Source of the DNA: Argentina anserina
Taxonomy: Eukaryota; Streptophyta; Magnoliopsida; Rosales; Rosaceae
Reading direction: 5' to 3'
DNA length: 64,000 nt
NCBI RefSeq assembly: GCF_933775445.1
Contig: NC_065875.1
Span: 15,141,001-15,205,000 of the forward strand
The notes below the pieces were generated by a model. It searched no databases. It was not told where the DNA came from and worked only from the letters and a program-made list of their open reading frames with translations. This document shows, piece by piece, positions 1-11,285 of this stretch (the first letter of the stretch is position 1; the number at the start of each line of letters is the position of its first letter). A program made the translations under genes and the position numbers.

Positions 1-1741
1 TTGTGAGTGATGCATTAACGAACTTCTCTGTCGAGTTTTATCATCAAACAACATGAACTTTCTGATGTACTAACAATGTTTGCATCAAGTACTCCCATGT
101 GTGACTTCACATCGTCATGTAGACTACATTTTAATCCTAAATTCATGCATGTTTCAGCAGCATGTGTTTAAGGGTGTATCCCAGGTACCAACGGCATACT
201 CATTAGGAAATGATCTAGCAGAGGAGAGAGAAAATACTTTCCAAAAATCCATTCTGGTATTGTTATTTATCTGGTCAGAAGAATTGCACTGAAGTGAACC
301 TTAGAATTGTCGACTGCCATTCGCCAACAGAGCATCAATACTCGATGAATAATAGTCATTGTGACCCCAAATTTAGATGCTTGGAACGTAAGCCACACTT
401 GAATGTCCTACAATAGACAAGGTTGATTACCTGGTTCTTATCACATTTTTGTGGTTCTAAACACCTGTTCTAGTCTGAATGTCTGGTGATATTTGTATCA
501 CTGCATCTGCTATGATACAAAACGCAATCATTCAAAACGTTGTGTCCTATGTTTGCCATTGCATCTGCTACTAATCGTTACATGCGCTTCTCCAAAGAGA
601 TGCTTGAAGGTGATCAATACTTTTTCGGAAAGGTAATTGCAGCATTCCATTTAGTATCAGTGCGACCTTCAGACGAAGTCAATGATCAATTTAAAGCCTC
701 CTTCAGTTCAGTTCACTCAAAATTGTTAATCTCAGACTCTGCAATACAATAAAAGTTGGATATCAGTCCTACCATTTGTTATTTAGGATCTCATGTACTT
801 AGATACATGAAATGTTTGTGTTGCTCTTTAAGAAGGAAACGTATCCACTTACTGGTTTGGTTAGCTCTACCTTACCAGGTATGGTTTAGTCAAGATTTTT
901 CCGATAATTGCAGCTCTGCATGAGTTCGGCCCTTGATGAAGTCGATCCACATCTTAATGGATTTATAGTTCTAACTTTCAGACCCCTTGCACAATCCCCA
1001 ATCCTTTTTTACTTGCCTGAAAATAGATTTGAGAATACATTAACAAATTTCCATACCTCTCAGGAGAGGTCACAGTCATTTCATATTTGAATTGAATGGC
1101 CATCTTTACGTATTCATCTCTGTCTAATATTGGAAGTCCAGAAACTTCAAACGATTAATTGAAAATTTGAAACCAGGCAAGCATATTTCATGTGTATATA
1201 ATTCTGCCCAAACTTTGATATAGTCTTCCTTCCTTTACAAAGTACACATTACCAATCTTCCATATTTTCCCCAACAGAGAAGAAACCCTTCACATTATTC
1301 ATAATCACATACACTAAAACTTAAATCCCATATCCTTAACTTTCCCCAAACCCAAACTAGACTTCCCGTATGTTACAGAACAACCTCCCATTTCCCACCT
1401 TTTTTCCTTCTTCTACCTAACTCCCCAAATTTACCCATCCAGCTCAATTTACCAACAACCCCATAAAACACCAAACCATATAGCTTGCTGCCAAATATAA
1501 CTTAATTACTAATTCACCCTCGTCTTTTTCCCAGATTTCCAGATCAGTCTCGCCGTTTATAAAAAAAATCAAGGACAGATCCGACCCGGAAACCCGGATG
1601 AACTAAACGAGGGTGGCGGACGGGGGAGAGAGAAAAGAGAATGGTTTTTCACTTATTTTTAGGATCCAAAATCCATTCAGGGCCTTCTTCGGGTCCTCGG
1701 ATTCGGATCCTCCACCGGAATATAGACCTCTGAAACTAGCG
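1..1741. other. Intergenic DNA, no gene recognised
   Basis: Short open frames occur on both strands but none shows a family signature, and none has splice borders joining it to another. The last part, about 1200-1560, is rich in C and A. It lies downstream of the minus-strand gene that ends at 1742, so it probably includes that gene's 3' untranslated region. Confidence 0.5.
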
Positions 1742-2272
1742 TCATTCAAGGCGAAGCAAACGCCTCAGGTCTCTGGTCGCCGAGTCGTCAAAGCTCCTCG
1801 ACACCTGCTTCTTCTTCCCGGAGAACGACGGCAACGGCAGCGAGCTCGGCTCCGGCGACATCGCGAAAGCCGATCCAGCATACATATCCGTCACCGGAGT
1901 CCTCAAATCCACAATCCTCACCTCCTTCGGCACAACCGTCGGCCCCGGTGACAGCCTCTCCAACCTCCCGTCGCTCGCCGCCTTCTTAATCCGCCTCAGC
2001 GGCTCTCCCCGCCTCAAAATCGTCACCTTCTCCGCCTTCATCAAGTCATCGGAGCTCGCCCGGCCGCCGGACCTCTTCGAAACGACCGCCGCCGGCTCCG
2101 GCTTCTGTTGCTCGGACCGCACCGCTGGCTTTCCGAATCTACGGTGCTGCTGCTGCACGGGAATGGGGCCATTACTATAGCTTCTAGGCCGCGAAAACGA
2201 CGACGTTGATGAAGTAGGGAGTCTGACCCGGTCGATCAGACAATCCTGCGGCCTCAAAATCTCAGTCCCCAT
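1742..2272 (-). CDS. Small plant protein with a PNRC-type motif
   Basis: Single-exon gene of 176 residues. The N-terminus (about residues 8-20) holds RPQDCLIDRVRLP, a conserved opening in a family of unnamed plant proteins. Residues about 130-150 contain YAGSAFAMSPEPSSLPLPSF, which fits the Pfam PNRC pattern (SPxPSxLPxPxF). In animals and yeast this short motif binds mRNA decapping or nuclear-receptor partners; that role in plants is inference. The rest is basic, Ser/Arg/Pro-rich and probably disordered. The ATG at 2270-2272 is the first in frame and the stop is TGA at 1742-1744. Coding DNA is GC-rich against an AT-rich surround, which supports a real gene. A purine-rich leader and a TATA-like site lie upstream. 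Confidence 0.8.
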   Translation of the reverse strand: MGTEILRPQDCLIDRVRLPTSSTSSFSRPRSYSNGPIPVQQQHRRFGKPAVRSEQQKPEPAAVVSKRSGGRASSDDLMKAEKVTILRRGEPLRRIKKAASDGRLERLSPGPTVVPKEVRIVDLRTPVTDMYAGSAFAMSPEPSSLPLPSFSGKKKQVSRSFDDSATRDLRRLLRLE

Positions 2273-2467
2273 ATTAATTTAGAAATCAAAACCCTAAGAG
2301 ATGAAAGAAACAAAGAATCAAAGAAGGAAAAAAGCTCTGGAGTTTTTTTGGTGGCCTTCTTCTTCTGGGGAGGGAAGAAGGAGGTTGTTTTGGTCTTTTT
2401 CTCCTCTCTCTATCTCTCTCTCCTGGAATCTTATCGGGTTGTGGAGTTGTGAGAGAAATGAGGGGGG

Positions 2468-2477
2468 CTATATATAA
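2468..2477 (-). promoter_or_regulatory. Putative TATA box of the PNRC-motif gene
   Basis: On the minus strand the site reads TTATATATAG, about 195 bases upstream of the start codon. A GA-rich stretch at 2395-2425 (CT-rich on the plus strand), common in plant leaders, lies between. Spacing implies a leader of about 165 bases. Position and composition are the only evidence. Confidence 0.45.
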
Positions 2478-2480
2478 GGG

Positions 2481-4802
2481 GAGGGGGTGGCGCGTGAGGT
2501 GTACGTGAGGGTGCCACGTAAGGATTATTTAAAAGGAGGAGGCCCTCGGTCTGTTTGGATTTGACGGAAACCGTTTGGATTGTCTAGGGAGCGTTATTTG
2601 TAAATGAAACGGCGTTTTTGTGGTTGGGGAAATGAAGGGGAAGGTGCATAGTTTGTTTCGCCGAAATGTGTGTTTGGTTTGGAGCGTTGTTGGAAAGGTG
2701 GTTGTGACTTGTGATTAATTAATAAGTTGTTAAGTCATTGTTTAATGGAAGGGACTAGGGAAATTAGGTTTGGTTGATGAAGATTTAAAGTCACGAACTA
2801 CTGAACAGTTCCAACACAACAAAACACCCAAATACAATTATCATTCTCATTCTTCAAGATAAAGTTCATCCTTGTACTAAAAAAAATTAGATGATCGAGA
2901 CTCGTAGTATAGTAAAATCTGGCCAGACATAGGGAAATCGAAATTGAAATCGGAACTTGAGCATATATGTGGAGTAAATCACATCTTTGAGCAACGTTAC
3001 TGCTCATCTACATAATATAACACACAGCCCGCATTCCAAATTCTACACTTGAAATTCTCTTGATCATAGATTTTTGTTTAGTCAAATGTAATTGAATTAA
3101 AACATTGGTTTTTTACCGTATGTTCATACCATCATGCAATTGGTTGGAGAAATTACTTTTAAACTTTTTTATTGTTGTTTGATGCTAAATTTTGGTTCAA
3201 CAAGAACGACAATAAACGTAACAATTTGTGCGGAGTATGCAATATGTTGAGCTGATTGAGAAATCTTACAAGAAAGATTAATTATCAGCATAATAATTAT
3301 GTGAACAATATCCCATGGTATCGTTATTGTTCCCACCTGAATTTCTTTCAATCATTTTGGTTTAGTTTTACTGGCCCTTATCACGTTAAAAAAAATGCAT
3401 GGATCCCAAATGTGGAGACAACACACATACATTTTGTTCTTAATTTAAGTAGCTGTAGTGTTTACTTAATAGAAGCACAAAGTGAATTCATTTTGATTTA
3501 GAATCATATTTGTCCCTCCAAATCATATATAATTAAGGAATTTGAACAAGAACGACAACTGCTAATAATATAAATAAGGTGGTCGGTCCTGATCGAATTA
3601 TATATTTAGAGAACAATTTCTCTTGCAGTATACTTTGCTTGTCATTGTTTATGTATGATCCATATGCACTTAGCTCCATAGTTTAATCAGAAAGATTAAA
3701 CACTATAATCATCAAAGGTAGTCTTTCTTTTCCAAAGTGATAAATAATTCAAGATGACTGTGTATTACAATAATATAATTCTTCCAAATCAAACTTGTAC
3801 CCTCTATAGATTTTCTTCTTGTATAGTTTATGGTGAAACCGTTCATTGATTTGCTCAAGAAATCTAACCCGACTCGTTCATGCTACTCCAAATGAGACAT
3901 GTAAAACCAATTCTAATCTTGTTTACTACAAAATAATCCATGCATGTAATAAGAAGATAACACAGAATATATAAGTAATCGTAAGCTCCTAGCTAGCATA
4001 TCTTTAGGTTAGATTCGTGATCGGTATGATAATCATAGCTCTTAGTTTCAGTGCCTTCCAACCAAAAATCCCATTAACCAGCTTCACCGATCACATCTTC
4101 TTTAACCATCATATGTAAAGAAAAAGATGCCAAGCTTTAGGGCTTCAAATGATCGAACACCCTTTTCCATATACAGATAGAGAAGTGAATTGCAAGCTAG
4201 GAAGCGAGAAATTTTGAAGAATGACCCATTTATCATTTATGGTCTTTAATTGAATTCTAACCATGTTTTTGTAAAAAAAACTGAAAAATAACCATGTAGA
4301 GAGATAAAATGTCATATTACTATTTTAAAACCCTAACTAGCTATTTATTCTACTATTTAATCTAATTAGATTTCCAAAATTGATCTCATGTTTATGAAAC
4401 AAAACAAAACAAAAAGTCTCAGAGGCAGAAAACATCTTCCTTATTTTTTTTTCTAAAACTCTGTTCACTAGATCGTTTACTTTTTCCAACCTATCGATGT
4501 CTATTCATTTTGTCAATCACAGTGCTCTAATTTCGTTTCTAGATATAAAAGGATCATGTTACTTGCTTGTTGGCCTGATCATCTGCATATGGCCATGTTT
4601 TTGAGCTACGTTTCTCTAGAGCAATGTTAGTTACTTTCAATATTCAATCACGCTTTGATTTTTGAGAGAGCAATTTCATTTAAAGAAGAATGAGTGAAAT
4701 CAGTGTGTTGAATCTTTAATTTGAATAGCTAGGAAGTCTACAAAGTTACTTGCAACTGAAACTCTCGTCATTTTCAAGAGGAATTAGCTCGATCATTAGA
4801 CA
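2481..4802. other. AT-rich intergenic DNA
   Basis: Contains the promoter side of the minus-strand PNRC-motif gene and then AT-rich sequence with only short chance frames. No protein family, RNA gene or terminal repeat was recognised. Confidence 0.5.
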
Positions 4803-4810
4803 TTGGGTGA

Positions 4811-5480
4811 TAGAGGTGGCAAACGGGCCGGCCCGGTTCATTTTTAACGGGCCAAAACCGTGCTCATGCCGTGCTTGAGCTGACCCATTTATTTATCGTG
4901 CTGGGTTCGAGCCAGGCCATTTGCTTAAATATTAAACTCGGCCCGGCCCACGGCCCAAACTCATGTCGGGCCGGGCCAAGAAGCGAGCCGGCCCGGCCCA
5001 TTAGCATTATATGACATAATTAAAATAAAAAATATTATGTACTTTGAATATTTGTTTTATATAACTATTTAGAGTAGTAAAATACTATAACACATTTCAT
5101 AATCTAATTTTTAAAATGTTACGTATCTCAAAATAATGACGTTTTATTCAGTATTTTAATATTTGTGAAATATTTTAGTTAAAATAATAAATAGATTTTA
5201 ATTTAAAAAGTATAATATTCAAGTTTAATAATGATAATTGTTTAAATATTGATATAAATAATATAAAATTATGTGTTTAACGGGCCGGCACATGAATTAA
5301 TAGTGTTCGGGTCGTGCCGGGCTAAAAACGGGCTCGGGCCGTACGAGGCCCATGGGCCAAATTATCTCGGCTCGACCCGGCCCATTACAATAACGGGTTG
5401 GGACCGGGCTGTGCCGAGCCGATTTTTAATGTACCGAGTCCAAGCTAGGTTCAGACTTTTGGGCCCATTTGCCACCTCTA
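4811..5480. mobile_element. hAT-like MITE (670 bp)
   Basis: Both ends carry terminal inverted repeats: TAGAGGTGGCAAACGGGCC at the left and the reverse complement of TAGAGGTGGCAAATGGGCC at the right. The flanks TTGGGTGA (4803-4810) and CTAGGTGA (5481-5488) match at 6 of 8 positions, consistent with an old 8-bp target-site duplication as made by hAT transposons. The GGGCC-rich subterminal arms can pair over a long span, while the core is AT-rich and non-coding. It encodes no transposase, so it must have been moved by one elsewhere. Confidence 0.8.
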
Positions 5481-5488
5481 CTAGGTGA

Positions 5489-7181
5489 GATCTAAAGATT
5501 TTGTTTGGGAAATATAGTCGATCATATATACTTTGACCCAAAATAGCTAGATGTTTGTCATTCCATCCATAATGATTCAAGAAATAACTCATACTATTAT
5601 TGTTTAGGGTAATTAAGACTTTTTGTAGGTATATATGGTTATTTTTCAATAGTATGAAATAAAATGGTTAAAAGTCAATTTAAAAACAAAAAATGGGTTA
5701 ATCTACTATACATCAATATCATATACATCTCACATTCAACGGTTGACAACAGATATTATTTTCTGACCCAACACACATAATAATATCGATAGTCGGATAT
5801 ATGATATATATACATTAATGTATATTAATATTTTTCGCCAAAAACATGTCATTTTTCAAAATTTCTCCTAGGAAGCAATCATCCTATCTTGTCTTGGGTG
5901 ATCTTATATAGTGGAAACATCTTTCCATAAAATTGAAAGAAAGAAGAGAAAAGAAAAGGTGAAAAAACTAAAGCTAGCTGCTATTTACCTGAAGAAGAAT
6001 CATGGAATTGGCTGAGGTCAGATTTTTCGGAGTTGGTCGGAATCTTACTACTTCTACGTAGTAGTAAGTACCTACTCGATCAAGTTGAATTGGTTTCTGT
6101 ATGTAGTAGTTGACCAAACTAATTGATTGTCCGGTCGGCCAAACACGTCGGCGATATTATTAATCGACAGACTTAGGAGAGCGTATATATATAGGAGTCA
6201 TGAATGACCCAGTAGTAGTGATATCTGACAAGGAACGATACGTTCAGCTTCCCTTATAATAATTCGTTTCAAAGAAGGGTGACCAATTAAGCAATGACTA
6301 AATATGTTGTGGCTTTGAGTGCATGACTGTGAAGACTGAAGAGTTTGCTAAACGGACAGAGTAGATTGGACTTGATGATGCAGTGGTGGCTAAGACGTCA
6401 AAACTGGCTGGCCATGCCAAAGTGTAAAGACCAAGTGCATAAGCACATTTCCTTTTTCCATTTAAGGATTACTATCCCTAAAAAAAGACACAAAATTAAA
6501 TCCAAACATCTTCATCCAATTATTCATTTAAAATTTTGATTATTACCACGCTTTAAAATTGGATAAGAATTGATATATCAAAAATAAGCTCAATGCATTC
6601 TTAATACTTAGTGCGGAAATAAGTGCGTACTGTAGTAGCTCTATATATTCAGAGTTACTTATTGTGGTTATGAAACTACTACATACACTCGAAAATGGAC
6701 GTGTACTACAGTAACTCAATGTATCGACTATCGAGAGTAATTACTATAGTGACTACTACATACACTCAAAATCGACACCACCCTTTGTTCTTCCTCTTTA
6801 ATGTCGATGCCCCAAAAACCTAACTTATCATATGGTCCCTGCCTCCCTGGTCTTTGCACATTACATTATTGGATGCAGCAGCTAGCCCTTCTACTCGATC
6901 AGTTACATCCACAGGTTCCTTCTTCCTCTCGTACCACACAAAATGGCATGGCCAGCCCCATGGAAAACCAGCTTTCACCACAACTCTCCTCTCTCTCCTA
7001 TCCATTCCTTCACCACATATTTCATTTCCCCTAAAACAAAAAACTACCTTGCTCTCATTTTGTACAACATGTGACATGTCCCCATGGAATTAAAAGACCA
7101 AAAAATAAAAAAGCAAACGAAAAAGACTGAAATTAGAAATTCAGAAAACCAAAAAAAGAAAAGGCCCCAAGAGAGAGAAAA
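5489..7181. other. Intergenic region with promoter and leader of the next gene
   Basis: AT-rich DNA without recognised genes up to about 6780. The last 350 bases are pyrimidine-rich and then A/G-rich directly before the ATG at 7182, as expected for a 5' untranslated region. Open frames on both strands at 6800-7100 show no family signature. Confidence 0.4.
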
Positions 7182-9727
7182 ATGCAGAACTTCGACCTTC
7201 CCGAGGAAGTGCTCCAAGTTCTGCCGCCCGATCCTTTCGACCAGCTCGACGTGGCCCGCAAGATCACCTCCATTGCCCTCGCGACACGTGTCTCCTCCTT
7301 GGAATCCGACGCCGACGCCCTCCACTCCCAGCTCGCCGACAAGGACACCCTCATCGCCGACCTCCGCGCCCAGCTCGCCTCCCTCTCAGACGCCGCCGAC
7401 AAGCTCGCCCTCGCCGAGCAGCAGAAGGTCCGTGCCGTCACCCGAAACCCGGTCCGGCTTCCATTTCCGTTGACTGATGGTTGACTTTTGCAGGAGGAGC
7501 TGGTGAAGGAGAAGAACTACCTGTCCAATACTGTGAGGAAGCTCAACAGAGATGTCTCCAAGGTAGCAACGGCACTCCTCAATTCTGGATTGTTAAACGA
7601 CGTCGTTTTTGTGTGGACTGAGTTCGGAATTTTGTGTTGCGATTTGCAGCTGGAGGTGTTCAGGAAGACGCTTATGCGTTCGCTGCAGGAGGAGGACGAC
7701 ACCGGAGGAGCTCCGGGAGTGGTGGCGAAGCCGACGGAGCAATCTGACGACGGCTTAACTTCTCAGTCCCAGACTGGACCTGCAGGTCTCTACTAATTTT
7801 AATTCTGATTATACTAAATTCAAGTTCTTTAGCTGATGCTTGATTTGCTTTCGAGATATCTCCGCCGTTGATTTGATGAGCAAAGTGTGGAAAGCGATTT
7901 GATTAGGGTGTTGTTTTAGTATGCTTGTTTGTAGTTGTTTTAATTTTAATGTGATTTCTTCTTAACGTTTTGCATATGGTTAAGGACTTCATTGTATGGT
8001 TGAGTATGAAATGAATCCATAATTTGACTTGTGATTTCAGAATATGATGCTACATTGCCACCTTCGAGGACATCTTCAGTCCAGAGCCAATTCTCCGATG
8101 CAGCAAGCACATATATCGATGATCGCGACACAAATGGTACTATTTGATTCTGTTCTTGAGTTTGAAATGATATCTTATATGCTTGCATTGTGCCAGACTG
8201 CTCATTTTTTGGCTAGGGAATAATGTGCTTAACCTTCAACATAATGTGTCCTTTTTAATGTTGTTGTATCTCTTACGGTGTGCAGTTGCAATGCCGGCCC
8301 CAAGAGCTCCTCGCATATCACCTGGCCTACTGTTAGCATCCCAAACTAGCACACCGCGGCTTACTCCCCCTGGTTCTCCTCCTGTCTATTCGGCATCCAC
8401 ATCCCCGACGAGGACTTCAAAGCCGGTTTCCCCAAAGCGGCATTCCATGTCATTTGCTACCTCAAGAGGCATGTTTGATGATAGATCTTCAGCGCCCTCA
8501 AGCCATCATGGCTCCATGTCTGGCTCTGAATATGGTTAGCTCGAGAAACCTTTTCCGGATGAAATTTATTGATAGATTAGTTTAATTAATTACTCATCGC
8601 AACTTAGGAATTGATTTGTTGCTAGATTCTTAAAAGAGTTTTGCCACTGACCTGTTTGAAATCATTGGTTCCTGCTTGAGCTATCCTCAATAGTAGATAA
8701 CACTCTTTCAGATGTAGAATCGATTGACATTGTAGCCGTCGTAATGGAAATTGCCCTTATTGAAGTGTCGTTGCTTGCAATTCGAAGGTAATTCTATGTA
8801 CATTCTTTTAATGCTGGTATTTTCTTCTTAATATGTTTCAGGAAGGACTCGAGTGGATGGAAAAGAATTTTTCCGCCAAGTCAGGTAAAAACATAGTTTA
8901 GTTTTGATTATCAAGTCTGGTGGAAAGTACACTTCACAGAAAACTTTACATCCTACTAAAACACATGTTTCTGGTATGTAAAATTGAGTGATCTTCCATA
9001 GTAATGATACAGATGATACTGTAATGGCCGGTAGTGTTTGTATCAGATTTAAACTGATTGAATTACGTTAACTATGCATTCAATAATTCTAGTGGCTATA
9101 ATGATAGTACGAATGCCTCTAATCCACCCCTCCCTATTCTGTTCGCAAAAATATCTGCCTTCCAAGTAACTGGGCTCTCCTGTTTAACATCAACACATTA
9201 GCCAGGAATAAACTTTACTTAATATTTTTTATTTGAGCTCTCCCCATTTTCTTGTAACTTATTGATACGGTAGTGACTACTGAGTTGATTTTGAATACCC
9301 CCAACATGCCAAGAAAAATTCCCGCTGTTGTTTTTTTTTCTTCAAGTTACAAATAGTTTTTTGGATAGTCATCTGTTTGTAATCTTTCTTTCTTTTATTG
9401 CTATCAGAAGTCATTTTGCATATGGTGCTTTAGTAAGTCTGACATTGTTCTGTTGTTTCCCTCAGGAGTCGTTTGTCTTATGAGCAGTTTGGTGCATTTT
9501 TGGCAAATGTTAAGGAACTAAATGCCCACAAGCAAACAAAAGAGGTATTTCTCCCTACCTCTATCTCTCTTTCGAATTTTTGATTCAGTGACTGTTCTGT
9601 TTACTCATCTACGAATATAACTGGAGCATTTCAGGAGACTCTGCATAAAGCCGATGAGATATTTGGCCCAGACAATAAGGATCTGTATGCTATATTTGAA
9701 GGATTGATCAGTCGTAATGTCCATTGA
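7182..9727 (+). CDS. At4g15545/NAIP-family coiled-coil protein
   Basis: Eight exons: 7182-7427, 7494-7562, 7650-7785, 8041-8136, 8286-8534, 8842-8884, 9466-9544 and 9635-9727, all with GT-AG introns and consistent phase, giving 336 residues. The N-terminus FDLPEEVLQVLPPDPFDQLD and the following heptad-rich stretch to about residue 125 are the hallmark of the family typified by Arabidopsis At4g15545. A Ser/Pro-rich linker follows (about 125-265, with SPTRTSKPVSPKRHS). A conserved tail with GRTRVDGKEFFRQVRSRLSY and an EIFGPDNKDLYAIFEGLI segment ends the protein. From memory, Arabidopsis members were named NAI2-interacting proteins linked to ER-body biogenesis; outside Brassicaceae the role is unknown. 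The coiled coil suggests oligomerisation. The length matches the family. Confidence 0.93.
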
Positions 9728-11285
9728 CATGGCAGTCGAGGTCTGTAAGCTTCAGTTTCACTACTTCCATCTGTTTCTGATGTAAATTATAAATCTCTAC
9801 TAAAACCAATTCTTTGAACCCCTTTAACTGTATGAGTAGTAACTTTTGCGAGAATGTTGGAAAATGACTTGTTCCGACTTCTTAAAGGCTTGTGAATGGA
9901 GGATAGGTAACACAACACCTTAAATATGTTGTATGTTGAGGACTCCAAACTTAGAACGTGAACACTATCAGTTCCTGATTCATATTACTTGCTTCATAGT
10001 CCGTGTCTGATACTCTAATACACCTTTAAGGAAGGCTTTAGTAATGCCCTCGGGGGCAATTGAGTCTAATATCATTTTCACATAACATTGATATTAGTCA
10101 TTGCATTTATATAACCAGAAAGATTCTAGTTAGAACCAGCCATTGTTTAGGAAGAGGATTCTGACACTAAATATAGTCTATTTCACATTAACTAATGATG
10201 ACGATGAGTGGATAAAGTGAAAAGAAGCTAATTTTAGAGTGTCATGATCGCTACGTAATGTTCATATTAGGCCGCTATACATGGTCAGTTTTATCCGTTA
10301 TCGTCATGTAATGTTCATATTTCGCGGCCACCTAGTCCACCTTGTTCTTCAACAAAGAAATAATGACATAATTAGCTCCGGAGAAAACAAAACAAAAAAA
10401 AAACCTACATAATGGCTATACAGGATAAACAGGGTTGTTATCAAGTTCACGTATCCAGAACCCCAACATGGGAGGGAATGAGTTGAGCTGTGCATAAACA
10501 ATAAAAACCATATGCGTGCTTGCTTGAAAGCCAAGGTTTTGCATGAACATGCTAAAATTTCCACATATTTGTGTCAAAAAGTGACAACGAAGCCCGATTT
10601 TGGAGCATGAATATTCGTTGGATTTGTCCAAAAATATTGGAATATTTAGACAACAAGACAGGAAAACGATGCCAACCACTGTTTTGAGTTTTCCTCTCTT
10701 TGGCTGCCTGTCATTTCCTTGGCTAACTTCTGCAGCCTCCCACTTCGGTTTTGGGCAGCCCTTGAAGAAAAAGAAAGAAAAAATGTATGGAAGATGCCCT
10801 ACAATCTGACCCCAAAATTTCTTCATGGTAATCGCCTCCGTGCCTGCTCTTCAGTTCATCACTTCCGGGTTTGCGGCATTTGTCTCTAAGCAGTATGTAT
10901 TCTATTCTCTCTGGTTTTCATTGTCACGTTTTGGCTTGGCTGCATTTTTTGGTTTTCTTTGTTGTGCAGTTATACAATGTCGCTTTCGTTTTTGTTTTTC
11001 CTTTGGGCTTTCTGTTTTGGCTTGTTTTCCCTTGTCGCTCAAGAGATGATGTTTCAATGGTGCTTCTGTAATCTGTACTCAAATCGTTTGTTTGGTTCTT
11101 GAGATATTTTTACATGTGCCGTATATTGTTCTTGGCTTCTTCTTCATTGATTTTCCTCCACTTGGGTGATCGGTAGTATAGTACTACTCACTATCGTGGT
11201 CTGAATTTGCTCTTGGGCGCTTAGGCTGTGTTTAGTTTTGTCATATTTTTTGGTTTCCTTGCTGACAATAAGAGGCTTACATTGA
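9728..11285. other. Intergenic: 3' UTR of NAIP-type gene and leader of kinase gene
   Basis: The first part is probably the 3' untranslated region of the upstream gene. From about 10800 the plus strand is T-rich, with possible splice sites ahead of the kinase ATG at 11286, so a leader intron is plausible but not demonstrable. A 136-codon minus-strand frame at 10416-10826 shows no family features. Confidence 0.4.

Noticed and set aside
1613..1951. 112-codon plus-strand open frame
   Set aside because: It overlaps the PNRC-motif gene in antisense; its Arg-rich product is what the opposite strand of that GC-rich gene would give.
10416..10826. 136-codon minus-strand open frame between two plus-strand genes
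   Set aside because: No family signature, low-complexity segments and no splice partners; likely chance.
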